From contig NZ_CYGX02000010.1 of the NCBI RefSeq assembly GCF_900019265.1, positions 1-64,000 of the forward strand: DNA of 64,000 nt, in the 5' to 3' direction. The stretch comes from Paraburkholderia ribeironis. Lineage in GTDB: Bacteria; Pseudomonadota; Gammaproteobacteria; Burkholderiales; Burkholderiaceae. The notes below the pieces were generated by a model. The model made no database searches and was not told the DNA's origin. It saw only the letters and a list, made by a program, of their open reading frames with translations. The translations under genes and the position numbers were made by a program. Shown here one piece after another: positions 43,661 to 53,502 of the stretch. How positions within the stretch are numbered: the first letter of the stretch is position 1; each line of letters opens with the position of its first letter.

Positions 43661-45245
43661 CGAAGTCGTAGAACTGTCGCGCCTCCAGTTCGCCATCACG
43701 GCGCTTTATCACTTCCTGTTCGTGCCGCTCACGCTCGGCCTCGCCTGGTTGCTCGTCATCATGGAGTCCGTCTACGTGATGACCGGCAAGCAGATCTACA
43801 AGGACATGACCCAGTTCTGGGGCAAGCTGTTCGGCATTAATTTTGCAATGGGCGTCGCCACGGGGCTCACGCTCGAATTCCAGTTCGGTACCAACTGGGC
43901 GTACTACTCGCATTACGTCGGCGATATCTTCGGCGTGCCGCTCGCCGTCGAAGGGCTGATGGCATTCTTCCTCGAGTCGACCTTCGTCGGCCTGTTCTTC
44001 TTCGGCTGGAACCGGCTCTCGAAACTGCAGCATCTGATCGTCACGTTCTGCGTGGCGCTCGGCTCGAACCTGTCGGCGCTGTGGATTCTGGTGGCCAACG
44101 GCTGGATGAACAATCCAGTCGGCGCCCGGTTCAACTACCAGACCATGCGCATGGAACTCGACAGCATCTTTTCCGTGCTGTTCAATCCGGTCGCGCAGGT
44201 CAAGTTCGTCCATACGGTGTCGGCCGGCTACGTGACCGCGGCGATGTTCGTGCTCGGCGTGTCGTCGTGGTATCTGTTGAAGCGCCGCGATACCGAGTTC
44301 GCCCTGCGCTCGTTCGCGATTGCCGCTGGTTTTGGTCTGGCGTCGGCGCTGTGCGTGATCGTACTCGGCGACGAATCCGGTTATCGCACTGGCGAGGTTC
44401 AGCAGGTGAAGCTCGCCGCAATCGAATCCGAATGGGAAACCGCCCCTGCACCGGCACCGTTTACTATCTTCGGCATTCCGAATCAACAGGAACAGCGCAC
44501 CGACTACGCGATCCGGGTGCCGTACGCGCTCGGCATCATCGCTACTCGCTCGCTCGACGAACCCGTGGTCGGTCTGCGCGAGCTGATTGCGCAAAACGAA
44601 GTGCGCGTCAAGAGCGGCATGCTGGCCTACAGCGCGCTGCAAAAGCTCAAGGAAGGCGACGCCACCGACGAAGCGCACGCCGCCTTCGAGGCCCACAAGG
44701 ACGATCTCGGCTACGCCCTGTTGCTCAAGCAGTTCACCGCGAGCGTCACCGACGCCACGCCGGACCAGATTGCCCAGGCGGCCAGGCGGACGATCCCGCC
44801 GGTCGCGCCGCTGTTCTTCTCGTTCCGTCTCATGGTCGGCCTCGGCCTGCTGTTTCTTGGCACGTTCGTACTGGCGTTCTGGTTCTGCGCGCAACGCTCG
44901 CTGCTGCTGGAACGCCGCCGCTGGTTCCTGCGTTGGGCCGTATGGGCGATTCCGTTGCCGTGGCTCGCGGCTGAACTCGGCTGGATCGTCGCTGAAATGG
45001 GCCGCCAACCGTGGAGCATCGCCGGCATTCTGCCGACCAGCCTGGCCGCTTCGAATCTGACGCCCCGCGACCTGTATCTGAGTATCGGCGGCTTCGTGCT
45101 GTTCTACACGGTGCTGTTCATCATCGAGATCATGCTGATGTTCAAGTACGCGCGGCTTGGCCCATCGTCGCTGCACACGGGCCGCTATCACCACGAACTA
45201 CAGCCGCCGCTGACCCAGCCGCTGTCGCCCAACACGGCAGCATGA
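43650..45245 (+). CDS. cydA: Cytochrome bd ubiquinol oxidase subunit I
   Basis: A 531-residue quinol oxidase subunit carrying hemes b558, b595 and d. The N-terminal heme ligand is H21 in [11 protein letters not shown]. The conserved GRQPW lies near residue 452. The periplasmic Q-loop between about residues 255 and 390 is long and resembles that of E. coli CydA, placing it in the long-Q-loop class rather than the short CIO class. The ATG at 43650 follows AAGGTG; a GTG three codons upstream is possible. It works with CydB in microaerobic, proton-conserving respiration. Confidence 0.97.
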   Translation: MPVSEVVELSRLQFAITALYHFLFVPLTLGLAWLLVIMESVYVMTGKQIYKDMTQFWGKLFGINFAMGVATGLTLEFQFGTNWAYYSHYVGDIFGVPLAVEGLMAFFLESTFVGLFFFGWNRLSKLQHLIVTFCVALGSNLSALWILVANGWMNNPVGARFNYQTMRMELDSIFSVLFNPVAQVKFVHTVSAGYVTAAMFVLGVSSWYLLKRRDTEFALRSFAIAAGFGLASALCVIVLGDESGYRTGEVQQVKLAAIESEWETAPAPAPFTIFGIPNQQEQRTDYAIRVPYALGIIATRSLDEPVVGLRELIAQNEVRVKSGMLAYSALQKLKEGDATDEAHAAFEAHKDDLGYALLLKQFTASVTDATPDQIAQAARRTIPPVAPLFFSFRLMVGLGLLFLGTFVLAFWFCAQRSLLLERRRWFLRWAVWAIPLPWLAAELGWIVAEMGRQPWSIAGILPTSLAASNLTPRDLYLSIGGFVLFYTVLFIIEIMLMFKYARLGPSSLHTGRYHHELQPPLTQPLSPNTAA

Positions 45246-45279
45246 CGCGCCGCCATTTTGTTCAGGGGAAAAAACTATC

Positions 45280-46416
45280 ATGGACTATGCAGCCCTCAAA
45301 CTGATCTGGTGGCTTTTGATCGGCGTACTGTTGATCGGCTTCGCGCTCACCGACGGCTTCGACATGGGCGCGGCGATTCTGCTGCCGTTCATTGCCAAGA
45401 CCGATGGCGAACGCCGCATCGTCGTGAACACGGTCGGCGCGACGTGGGAAGGCAATCAGGTATGGCTCGTCACGGCTGGCGGCGCGATGTTCGCCGCGTG
45501 GCCGCTGGCCTACGCGGCATCGTTCTCCGGTTTCTACTTCGCGATGCTGCTGGTGTTGTTCGCGCTGTTCTTCCGACCGGTCGGCTTCGACTATCGCGGC
45601 AAACGTGATGACCCGCGCTGGCGCAGCGCCTGGGACTGGGGACTGTTCGTCGGCGGTTTCGTGCCGGCGCTGGTGTTCGGCGTCGCGTTCGGCAACCTGC
45701 TGCAAGGCGTACCGTTCTCGTTCGACACCGACCTGCGTGTCACGTATCACGGCGGCTTCTTCGGTCTGCTCAATCCGTTCGCGTTGCTGTGCGGCCTCGT
45801 CAGCGTAGCGATGCTGACCGCGCACGGCGCAGCCTTCGTGAAGATGAAATCGGACGGCGTAGTGGCCGAGCGCGCGTCGCTGGCGCTGCGGATCGCATCG
45901 GCAACCGGCGTGGTGCTGTTCCTCATGGCCGGCGCACTGATCGCCACGATGATCGGCGGCTTTCAGGTCGTCGACGCGCCGCCGCTCGACGCGGTCGCCA
46001 ATCCGCTGATGAAGACCGTCATCGGCGCGCCTGGCTTGTGGCTCGCCAACTACGCGCTCTATCCGTGGATGATTCTCGCGCCGGTGGCCGGCCTCGTCGG
46101 CGGCGTGCTGGCCGCGCTGCTCGCACGCTCACGCTTCGAGACAGGCGCGTTTCTATCGACCTCGTTGATGATCATCGGCGTGATTCTCACCGCGGGCTTC
46201 TCGATGTTTCCATTCATCATGCCCTCGTCGCTCGACGGACGCAGCAGCCTGACCATGTGGGACGCGACCTCGAGCCGTCTGACGCTGCAGATCATGCTGG
46301 TCGCAGTGATCGTGTTCCTGCCGCTGATCCTGCTCTACACGGGCTGGGTCTATCGCGTGATGCGCGGCAAGGTGACCGCCGCGGCAATCACGGAACATCA
46401 CCATTCGATGTATTGA
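45280..46416 (+). CDS. cydB: Cytochrome bd ubiquinol oxidase subunit II
   Basis: A 378-residue integral membrane partner of CydA with about eight helices. It shows the family start [20 protein letters not shown] with [13 protein letters not shown], and the conserved [12 protein letters not shown]. The Shine-Dalgarno-like AGGGGAA precedes the ATG. It begins 34 nt after cydA and is followed 28 nt later by cydX. Confidence 0.97.
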   Translation: MDYAALKLIWWLLIGVLLIGFALTDGFDMGAAILLPFIAKTDGERRIVVNTVGATWEGNQVWLVTAGGAMFAAWPLAYAASFSGFYFAMLLVLFALFFRPVGFDYRGKRDDPRWRSAWDWGLFVGGFVPALVFGVAFGNLLQGVPFSFDTDLRVTYHGGFFGLLNPFALLCGLVSVAMLTAHGAAFVKMKSDGVVAERASLALRIASATGVVLFLMAGALIATMIGGFQVVDAPPLDAVANPLMKTVIGAPGLWLANYALYPWMILAPVAGLVGGVLAALLARSRFETGAFLSTSLMIIGVILTAGFSMFPFIMPSSLDGRSSLTMWDATSSRLTLQIMLVAVIVFLPLILLYTGWVYRVMRGKVTAAAITEHHHSMY

Positions 46417-46444
46417 TCGGCACTACGCTTAACAGGAGTTTGTG

Positions 46445-46561
46445 ATGTGGTATTTCAGTTGGCTGCTCGGTATCGGCGTCGCGTTGGCGTTCGGGATCAT
46501 CAACGTGATGTGGCTCGAATCGCGCGGGCCGTCGCAAACGGCAAAGCCGAAGACGCGCTAA
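46445..46561 (+). CDS. cydX: Cytochrome bd oxidase subunit CydX
   Basis: A 38-residue single-helix subunit beginning MWYFSWLLGIGVALAFGIIN and continuing VMWLESR, the exact pattern of CydX/CbdX/YbgT. It stabilises the heme arrangement of the bd oxidase. AGGAG lies seven bases upstream of the ATG. It closes the cydP-cydA-cydB-cydX operon before a strong terminator. Confidence 0.95.
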   Translation: MWYFSWLLGIGVALAFGIINVMWLESRGPSQTAKPKTR

Positions 46562-46606
46562 CGCGGCAGATGCCGGCCGCGCGCCGGTAAACGCAAAAGC
46601 AACGCA

Positions 46607-46645
46607 AAAGCGGCACCTTGAACATTCAAGGTGCCGCTTTCTTAT
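46607..46645 (+). terminator. Intrinsic terminator after cydX
   Basis: Perfect 16-bp arms AAAGCGGCACCTTGAA (46607-46622) and TTCAAGGTGCCGCTTT (46625-46640) with T-rich sequence after. The T and A runs on both sides suggest it can also end the convergent nagE transcript. Confidence 0.9.
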
Positions 46646-46651
46646 TGCAGC

Positions 46652-46693
46652 GTGATGGGTGCTGCGTCATGGGTGCCGCGTCATGGGTGCCGC
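46652..46693. repeat. Three 14-bp tandem repeats
   Basis: GTGATGGGTGCTGC followed by two identical GTCATGGGTGCCGC units, between the cydX terminator and the end of nagE. Confidence 0.75.
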
Positions 46694-46769
46694 ATTACCG
46701 ATACGGTGTACCGAATGCCGCGTCACTGAATGCCAGGCTGCGCGCGCCGGTTGCCCGACAGCGCACGTG

Positions 46770-48542
46770 TCATGCCGGCACAGGCGTCGCGCCGCCGCCT
46801 TGCTCCGACATGCGCGACGCCAGCCTCGCTGCATAGCGCTGCGCGGCCTCGCCGACGACGATATGGAACGTGTCGGCGGAAACCCATACCGTGTCGAGCG
46901 TAGCCAGACGCTGGCGATCTACCGCCGACGGATCGCGCACGACGATCCGCAAACGCGTCGCCGCCACTGCATCCAGCGACACCACGTTGCCCGCGCCGCC
47001 GAACACGGCGAGCCAGCGCAACGGGTCCGGGTCGAGCGGGCCGCCTTGCGTATTCGCGGCAATCGGCGCAGATGCAGCAGCTGCAGTCGCAGCCGCGACC
47101 GGCACCGGCTTCGCCGTAGCGCCGCCCTGCGCGATCACCGTGCGGATTTCGTCCGCAATGATGTCCGCTTCCGGTCCGATGATCACCTGCACGTTGCCCG
47201 TGCCGCGCTTGAGTACGCCACGTGCGCCGAGCGTCTTCAGTTCGCTCTCGGAGACCTTGTCCGAATCGACCACCGACAGGCGCAAACGCGTCGTGCATGC
47301 ATCCACCACCGACAGATTCGACGCGCCGCCCAGCGCCGCGATATAGCGCTGCGCGCGGGGCACCGCTACACCGGCTGCCGGCGAAACGAAACCGCCGGCC
47401 ACAAACGAATCGGCCTGCTCTTCAGCGGCCGCGGGTTCACGGCCCGGCGTCGCCATGTTGAATTTGCGGATGAAGAAACGGAACAGCCCGTAATACACCA
47501 CCGAGTACACGAGACCGAGCGGAATCGCCCACCAACCCTTGGTGGACAAACCGAAGTTCAGCACGTAGTCGATGAAACCCGCGGAGAACGTGAAGCCAAG
47601 GTGAATGCCGAGTGCCGAGCAGATGGCGAGCGACAGCCCCGTCAGCAGCGCGTGGATCGCGTACAGCACCGGCGCGAGGAACATGAAGCTGAATTCGATC
47701 GGCTCGGTCACGCCGGTCAGGAACGACGTCAGCGCCATCGAGAACAGCAGCCCGAACACCACCGCGCGGCGCTCTTTCGGTGCCTCGTGAAACATCGCGA
47801 GACATGCCGCCGGCAGGCCGAACATCATGACCGGGAAGAAGCCCGTCATGAACGTGCCCGCGGTCGGATCGCCGGCGAAGAAGCGATGCAGGTCGCCCGT
47901 CACGGCGGCGCCGCCCGCTGGCGTGAAGGTGCCGAACACGAACCACGTCAGCGAATTGAGGATGTGGTGCAAACCCGTGACGAGCAGCAGGCGGTTCAGC
48001 ACGCCGAACACGAATGCGCCGAATGCGCCCGCCGTGGTCAACCAGTGCCCGGCCGTATCGATCACGGCCTGCACCGGCTGCCACACGTAGCCGAATGCGA
48101 TGCCGAGTCCGAGACAGACCACCCCCGTGACGATCGGCACGAAGCGTTTGCCGCCGAAGAACGCGAGGTAGTCGGGCAGCTTGATGTCCTTGTACCGGTT
48201 GTATAGCAAGCCCGCGACGATACCCGCCACGATCCCGGACAACACGCCCATGTTGAGCTTGTCGTTGATGTCCTTCATCACCGCGACCTGGACCAGATAA
48301 CCGATCGCACCCGCGAGCCCCGACACGCCATTGTTGTCTTTCGCGAAGCCGACCGCCACGCCGATCGCGAACAGCAGCGGCAGGTTGTCGAAGATCGCAC
48401 CGCCGGCATCGGCAATCATCTTGATGTTGAACACATCGGGCTGGCCGAGTCGCAGCAGCAGTCCAGCCACCGGCAGCACCGCGATCGGCAGCATCAGCGC
48501 GCGTCCCAGGCGCTGAATCTTCAGAAACGGATTCCCATCCAT
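46770..48542 (-). CDS. nagE: PTS N-acetylglucosamine-specific EIICB component
   Basis: A 590-residue membrane transporter that imports and phosphorylates N-acetylglucosamine. The EIIC domain (residues 1-360) has about ten membrane segments and substrate residues in HHILNSLTWFVFG and GVTEPIEFSF. A first EIIB domain carries the phospho-cysteine C416 in VVDACTTRLRLSV. After an Ala-rich linker comes a second EIIB-like domain in which the equivalent site reads SLDAVAATRLR, with V526/A527 in place of Cys, so it cannot be phosphorylated in the usual way. There is no EIIA domain; NagF supplies it. The start at 48542 follows GGAG by six bases. Confidence 0.95.
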   Translation of the reverse strand: MDGNPFLKIQRLGRALMLPIAVLPVAGLLLRLGQPDVFNIKMIADAGGAIFDNLPLLFAIGVAVGFAKDNNGVSGLAGAIGYLVQVAVMKDINDKLNMGVLSGIVAGIVAGLLYNRYKDIKLPDYLAFFGGKRFVPIVTGVVCLGLGIAFGYVWQPVQAVIDTAGHWLTTAGAFGAFVFGVLNRLLLVTGLHHILNSLTWFVFGTFTPAGGAAVTGDLHRFFAGDPTAGTFMTGFFPVMMFGLPAACLAMFHEAPKERRAVVFGLLFSMALTSFLTGVTEPIEFSFMFLAPVLYAIHALLTGLSLAICSALGIHLGFTFSAGFIDYVLNFGLSTKGWWAIPLGLVYSVVYYGLFRFFIRKFNMATPGREPAAAEEQADSFVAGGFVSPAAGVAVPRAQRYIAALGGASNLSVVDACTTRLRLSVVDSDKVSESELKTLGARGVLKRGTGNVQVIIGPEADIIADEIRTVIAQGGATAKPVPVAAATAAAASAPIAANTQGGPLDPDPLRWLAVFGGAGNVVSLDAVAATRLRIVVRDPSAVDRQRLATLDTVWVSADTFHIVVGEAAQRYAARLASRMSEQGGGATPVPA

Positions 48543-48648
48543 TGATATCTCCAATCCATGTCTCGTTGTCGACGGTCGTCGTCGGGTTGTGCCGCCAGAC
48601 GTATTGACCGCATTGATTGAGCGAAGCTGGTTGCGGACCGTGTGAGGT

Positions 48649-51240
48649 TCAGTCCAGAGGCCAGGCTTCGCGGCTTGCTGCTCTTACCGCCTGCGCCGAT
48701 TCGAGCGCCAGCGCATGCTGGGCACGTTGATGGCACAGTTGATAATCGAGGTTGCGCACAAGCGCCTTGATGCCCGGCACCGACACCGGGTCCACCGACA
48801 GCTCGGTCACGCCGAGGCCGACGAGCAGCGGCATCGCGAGCGGATCGCCCGCCAGTGCGCCGCACACGCCGACCCACTTGCCATGCTTTTCGGCGCCTTG
48901 CACGGTGGCCGCGATCAGGCGCAACACCGCCGGGTGCAAGCCGTCGGCTTGCGCGGCGAGGTCGGCCTGGCAGCGGTCCATCGCCAGCGTGTACTGCGTC
49001 AGGTCGTTGGTGCCGATCGACAGGAAGTCCGCGTGCTGCGCCAGTTGATCGGCCAGTAGCGCCGCTGACGGCACTTCGATCATCACGCCGACTTCGATCG
49101 GTTCGGTGCGGCCCAACTCGCGGGCGAATTCGTCGATACGCTTGCGGATGCGGATCAGCTCACCGACGTCGGTGACCATCGGCAGCAGGATGCGCACGGC
49201 GCCGAACGGCTGCACCGCCAGCAGGCCGCGCAACTGATCGTCGAGCAGATCCGGTCGCACCTGGGCGAGGCGAATGCCGCGCAGGCCAAGCGCCGGATTC
49301 GGTTCGGGCGGCAAGGTCAGATAGTCGACTTCCTTGTCGGCGCCGACATCCAGCGTGCGAATGATCGCGGTGCGGCCGCTCAACGCATCGACGATGGCCT
49401 GGTAGCTCTGACGGTGTTCGTCCGTCGTCGGTGCCGCCGCGCGATGAATGAACAACAGTTCGGTGCGCAGCAAGCCGACCGCGTCGGCGCCGTTGTCGAC
49501 GGCGGCTTTTGCATCGTCGAGCGTGGCAATGTTGGCGGCCACTTCGATCGCGCGGCCATCGGCGGTCACGGCCGCCTGTTGCGAGGTACGGCGATTCGCT
49601 TCGCGCACACCGGCGAGGCGGCTGCGCTCCGAACGCGCACGCTCGACGTCGAGTTCGCTCGGGGCGAATTCGAGGCGGCCGCTCGTGGCATTCACCACCA
49701 CTTGCGTGCCTTGCGCAATCGCGAGCAACGCGTCGCCCATTGCGACCAGTGCCGGAATGCCCGCCTGGCGCGCGAGAATCGCCGCGTGCGAAGTCGCGCC
49801 GCCGCGCGCCATCACCAACGCGGTGACTCGCGAGCGATCCAGCGACGACAGATCGGACGGCGTGAACTCCTCGGCCGCGAGCACGGCTTCTTCCGGCAGC
49901 GTGCGTGCCGCCGCGTTCGTATAGCCGAGCGAGCGCAGCACACGCTTCTCGATGTCGCGCAGATCGGCGGCACGTTCGGCCAGCAACGCGTCTTCCATAT
50001 TGCTAAGGATTCCGATCTGTGTGCGGATCGCCGCGCGCCACGCGAAGCCGGCGCTCTTGCCGAGACTGATCAGATCGCGGGCGGCATCGAGCAGCGTCGG
50101 ATCTTCGAGCAGCACGCGATGCACCGCGAAAATCCCCGCTTCGCCGTGCGCACCGCGTTGCGACGCGTCACGCACAGTCGTGTTGAGGTCGGCGTCAACG
50201 CTGGCAATTGCCTTGTCGAGCAGACGGCTCTCTGCGGCCGACGTGCCGCTCGCCTGCTCAGGCGGATCGATGTCCGCATCGTCCCACCGCACCAGCTTGC
50301 CGACCGCGACGCCAGGCGCCGCACACACGCCCGCGAGCGTATTCGGCGCGAGCGGTTCGCCCACCGGGCGTGATACCACTTGTGGCGCCAGCGAGCTTTG
50401 ACGCGCCGGCGTCTCTTCGACTTCGCCATGCGCTTCGCGCGTCAGTTCGTGAGCGATCGCCTCGATCGCGGCCTGGGCTTGCGGGCCGACGCCGAGCAAC
50501 TCGACCGTCGCACCTTCGCCCGCGCCAAGGCCAAGCAAACCGACCACGCTTTCGATTGCCGCTTTGCGCCCTTCATAACGCACTTCGACGCGCGCATCGA
50601 AACCGCGCGCCGCTTGCCGCGCCCGCGCCGCGGGGCGCGCATGCAGACCGCCCGCGTGGACCAGCGTAACCTGCTGGCGGGCTTCCTCCATCACGTTGGT
50701 CGCGCTGGCCTCGCGCGCCGCGTCGGCTACCACGCCGTCGCGGGCACGCAGCACGAGCAGCGGCGTCTCACCCGCCCTCAACACACCGCGCGGCGCACGC
50801 TCGACGATCTCGAACGCATCCGAGTTGGCAATCGCGATCACCGACACGAGGCTCGGCGCACTCAACGCGACCCGATCCTGATCGAACTCGATCAGCACGT
50901 CGCCGGCACGCACATGCGCGCCTTGCTCGACCATCGGCGCAAAGCCTTTGCCGTTCAGCTCGACCGTATCGATACCGACGTGCAGCAGAATCTCCACGCC
51001 TTCGGCCGTCGCCAGCGTGAGCGCGTGATGGGTGCGCGCGAGATGGGTGACGATGCCGTCGCAGGGCGCGACGAGCCGCCCCTCGAGCGGATCGACACCG
51101 ATGCCGTCGCCGAACATGCCACCCGCAAACACCGGGTCGGGCACGTTCGCGAGCGGCACGACCGGCCCGGTCAGCGGCGCGAGCAAAACAATGTGGCCCT
51201 CAGAATGGCTCTTCAAACGGGATTCCTCGACACGTCGCAT
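48649..51240 (-). CDS. nagF: PTS multiphosphoryl transfer protein EIIA-HPr-EI
   Basis: An 863-residue fusion of three PTS proteins. The EIIA-Glc-like domain has H87 in ILLHVGIDTV, the HPr domain has H200 in GLHARPAA, and the EI domain has the phospho-histidine H485 in GGATSHAAILARQAG and a C-terminal cysteine in GVCGALAGDPLAMPLLVGLG. It can therefore carry phosphate from PEP all the way to NagE without separate general PTS proteins, making the GlcNAc route self-contained. The gene lies between nagE and the SIS-domain deaminase in the same orientation. Confidence 0.95.
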   Translation of the reverse strand: MRRVEESRLKSHSEGHIVLLAPLTGPVVPLANVPDPVFAGGMFGDGIGVDPLEGRLVAPCDGIVTHLARTHHALTLATAEGVEILLHVGIDTVELNGKGFAPMVEQGAHVRAGDVLIEFDQDRVALSAPSLVSVIAIANSDAFEIVERAPRGVLRAGETPLLVLRARDGVVADAAREASATNVMEEARQQVTLVHAGGLHARPAARARQAARGFDARVEVRYEGRKAAIESVVGLLGLGAGEGATVELLGVGPQAQAAIEAIAHELTREAHGEVEETPARQSSLAPQVVSRPVGEPLAPNTLAGVCAAPGVAVGKLVRWDDADIDPPEQASGTSAAESRLLDKAIASVDADLNTTVRDASQRGAHGEAGIFAVHRVLLEDPTLLDAARDLISLGKSAGFAWRAAIRTQIGILSNMEDALLAERAADLRDIEKRVLRSLGYTNAAARTLPEEAVLAAEEFTPSDLSSLDRSRVTALVMARGGATSHAAILARQAGIPALVAMGDALLAIAQGTQVVVNATSGRLEFAPSELDVERARSERSRLAGVREANRRTSQQAAVTADGRAIEVAANIATLDDAKAAVDNGADAVGLLRTELLFIHRAAAPTTDEHRQSYQAIVDALSGRTAIIRTLDVGADKEVDYLTLPPEPNPALGLRGIRLAQVRPDLLDDQLRGLLAVQPFGAVRILLPMVTDVGELIRIRKRIDEFARELGRTEPIEVGVMIEVPSAALLADQLAQHADFLSIGTNDLTQYTLAMDRCQADLAAQADGLHPAVLRLIAATVQGAEKHGKWVGVCGALAGDPLAMPLLVGLGVTELSVDPVSVPGIKALVRNLDYQLCHQRAQHALALESAQAVRAASREAWPLD

Positions 51241-51251
51241 CTCATTCCTCG

Positions 51252-51305
51252 TCAGTGAGTTTCGGTGACTTTGTTGAGTCAGTGAGTTTCGGTGACTTTG
51301 TTGAG
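51252..51305. repeat. 27-bp perfect tandem duplication at the end of the SIS gene
   Basis: Positions 51279-51305 encode the last eight residues and stop of the SIS-domain protein (LNKVTETH). An identical copy occupies 51252-51278 immediately downstream. Confidence 0.9.
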
Positions 51306-52295
51306 ATGGCGCGGCGCATCGGGATTGCGCCCGCGTGCGGCGGCAAGGCCGGCAGCCATCACGTAAAAGGACAGGATTGCGGCGATCGGGTCGAGCGCCG
51401 CGTGAGCGGTGTTGGCGAGCGGCAAGGTGGCATGCGGCACGTCGTCCGGCGCGGCGAGCAGCACGCGCGCACCGCGCGCCTGCATGTCGCGGGCGAGTTG
51501 AAGCAGGCCGGCCTGCTCCGGTCCACGCGGTGCGAAGACCAACAGCGGATAGTCGCGATCGATCAGTTCCATCGGACCGTGGCGCACTTCCGCGCTCGAA
51601 AACGCTTCTGCCTGAATCCCGGAGGTTTCCTTTAGCTTCAGCGCGGCTTCCTGCGCAATGGCCAGACCCAGACCACGGCCGATCACGATCATGCGCTCGA
51701 TGCCGCGCAGCTCATCCACGGCATTCGACCAGTCGAGCCTGCCCGCGCTGTGCAACGCATCGGGCAGCGTATTCAGCGCGGCGAGCAGATCGGCATCCCG
51801 CTGCCAATGCGCGACCAGTTGCGCGGACATCGACAGCATCGCGATATAGCTCTTGGTGGCCGCGACGCTCAGCTCCGGACCGGCGACGAGCGGCAGTTGC
51901 CACTCGCATGCATCGGCCAAAGGCGAGTTCGGCGCGTTCACGGCGGCAACGGTCAGCGCGCCCGCGTTGCGCAGCGCTTGCATCGTGCCGACCAGATCCG
52001 GGCTCTTGCCCGACTGCGAGAACGCCAGCGCGAGCTGGTCGCGCACCTGCAGCGGCGCCTGTTGCAGCGTCGCGACCGACATCGGCAGCGACGCGACCGG
52101 CACGCCGAGGCGGCTCATCGTCAGGGATGCGAAATAACTGGCCGCGTGATCCGAGCTGCCACGCGCGACCGTCAGCGCGACATGGCGCGGCTGTGCGGCC
52201 AGCGTTGCCGCGAGGGCCTCGACGCGCGAGGTATCCGTGAGTTGCGCGGCGACCGTTTCAGCGGACGCCAGCGCCTCCTTAAGCATATTCGACAA
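51279..52295 (-). CDS. SIS-domain glucosamine-6-phosphate deaminase (NagB-II type)
   Basis: A 338-residue protein with two SIS domains, related to the isomerase half of GlmS. Sugar-phosphate binding stretches are ARGSSDHAASYFA, FSQSGKSPDLV and VIGRGLGLAIAQEAALKLKE with the core GRGLGLAIAQEAALKLKE. In nag operons of this type it replaces the classical NagB and converts glucosamine 6-phosphate to fructose 6-phosphate and ammonia. The start is TTG at 52295: AAGGAG lies six bases upstream, whereas the ATG at 52286 is too far away. The start overlaps the end of nagA by 17 nt. Confidence 0.9.
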   Translation of the reverse strand: MSNMLKEALASAETVAAQLTDTSRVEALAATLAAQPRHVALTVARGSSDHAASYFASLTMSRLGVPVASLPMSVATLQQAPLQVRDQLALAFSQSGKSPDLVGTMQALRNAGALTVAAVNAPNSPLADACEWQLPLVAGPELSVAATKSYIAMLSMSAQLVAHWQRDADLLAALNTLPDALHSAGRLDWSNAVDELRGIERMIVIGRGLGLAIAQEAALKLKETSGIQAEAFSSAEVRHGPMELIDRDYPLLVFAPRGPEQAGLLQLARDMQARGARVLLAAPDDVPHATLPLANTAHAALDPIAAILSFYVMAAGLAAARGRNPDAPRHLNKVTETH

Positions 52296-53382
52296 TTGCT
52301 TCTCCTTCGACGTAAGTCGCGGTCAACGCCAGATCACGATCGAACACGACCACATCGGCCCACGCACCGCGTGCGATACGGCCGCGGTCCTCGATGCCGA
52401 GATAGTCGGCGGCGTAGCGCGACAGACGGTTCGATACATCGTCGATCGGCAGGCCGATCGACACGAGATTGCGCAGCGCCTGGTCCATCGTCAGGGTGCT
52501 GCCGGCGAGCGTGCCGTCGGCGAGTCGCACGCCGCCCAGGCACTTCGTCACATGCTGGCTGCCCAGGCGGTATTCGCCGTCGGGCATGCCGGTGGCCGAG
52601 GTGCTGTCGGTCACCACGTACAGACGCGGAATCGCGCGCAGCGCGGCGCGGATCGCACCCGGATGAACGTGTAGCAGGTCGGGAATGATTTCGGCGAACT
52701 CGGCATGCGCGAGCGCCGCTCCGACCAGGCCGGGATTGCGGTGATGCATCGGCGACATCGCGTTGAACAGATGCGTGAAGCCGCACGCGCCGTGCTTGAG
52801 CGCGGCGACGGCGTCGTCGTAGGTGCCGAGCGAATGGCCGAGCTGCACGCGCACGCCGCGCGCCGCCATCTCGGAGATGATCTCCATATGACCGGCGATT
52901 TCCGGGGCCAGCGTGACCACGCGGATCGGTGCGATCGACAGGTACTTCAGCACTTCGTCCATCACCGCCGAGACGGCGGCGTCCGGTTGCGCACCAAGCT
53001 TGCCGGGATTGATGTACGGCCCTTCGAGGTGCACGCCGAGCACGCGCGAGCAGCCCGGTGTGCGCACCCGCGCGACGCCACCGAGACCGGCAACGACGCT
53101 CATCAGTTCGTCGCGCGGCGCGGTCATGGTGGTGGCGAGCAGGCTCGTCGTGCCGTAGCGCGCATGGGTGCGCGTGATGGTTTCGATGGCGTCGCCGGCT
53201 TCCATCACGTCGGCGCCGCCGCCGCCATGCACGTGCAGATCGATGAAGCCGGGCAGGATGTACGGCGCGTCGTTGGTCGACGGATCGACGCGGGCACCGG
53301 TGAGCGCCGTAATGCGGCCGTTTTCGTATTCGAGCGTGCCGTGAATCCACCCATCGGTGGTGAGTATGTTTCCGGTCAGCAT
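52279..53382 (-). CDS. nagA: N-acetylglucosamine-6-phosphate deacetylase
   Basis: A 367-residue amidohydrolase-fold enzyme that deacetylates GlcNAc-6-phosphate. The metal-binding loop is GFIDLHVHGGGG near residue 55. Substrate and metal residues are in LGVHLEGPYIN, HLFNAMSPMHHR and VTDSTSATGM. The start at 53382 (MLTGNILTTDGW) is the natural N-terminus; the frame is open 36 codons further upstream. It is first in a nagA-NagB-II-nagF-nagE run, with the regulator gene 120 nt upstream. Confidence 0.96.
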   Translation of the reverse strand: MLTGNILTTDGWIHGTLEYENGRITALTGARVDPSTNDAPYILPGFIDLHVHGGGGADVMEAGDAIETITRTHARYGTTSLLATTMTAPRDELMSVVAGLGGVARVRTPGCSRVLGVHLEGPYINPGKLGAQPDAAVSAVMDEVLKYLSIAPIRVVTLAPEIAGHMEIISEMAARGVRVQLGHSLGTYDDAVAALKHGACGFTHLFNAMSPMHHRNPGLVGAALAHAEFAEIIPDLLHVHPGAIRAALRAIPRLYVVTDSTSATGMPDGEYRLGSQHVTKCLGGVRLADGTLAGSTLTMDQALRNLVSIGLPIDDVSNRLSRYAADYLGIEDRGRIARGAWADVVVFDRDLALTATYVEGEAIVEYA

Positions 53383-53447
53383 GAGTCTCTCTGGTGAGGC
53401 GTGATACGGGTGTGACTGATTTGCGCTCGCCGGAGCAGCAGCTGGCG

Positions 53448-53467
53448 GCTGGTCATGCGACCAGCCC
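53448..53467. promoter_or_regulatory. Inverted repeat between the GntR gene and nagA
   Basis: GGCTGGT (53448-53454) and ACCAGCC (53461-53467) with a 6-nt spacer. The TGGT/ACCA core resembles GntR/HutC-family operators. No T run follows, so an operator is more likely than a terminator. Confidence 0.4.
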
Positions 53468-53502
53468 GGCTGCTCGATCCGGTTGCGCAACGCGAGTCCA
53501 AC

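Noticed and set aside
43551-45194. 547-codon minus-strand open frame
   Set aside because: Antisense to cydA, which has complete functional motifs.
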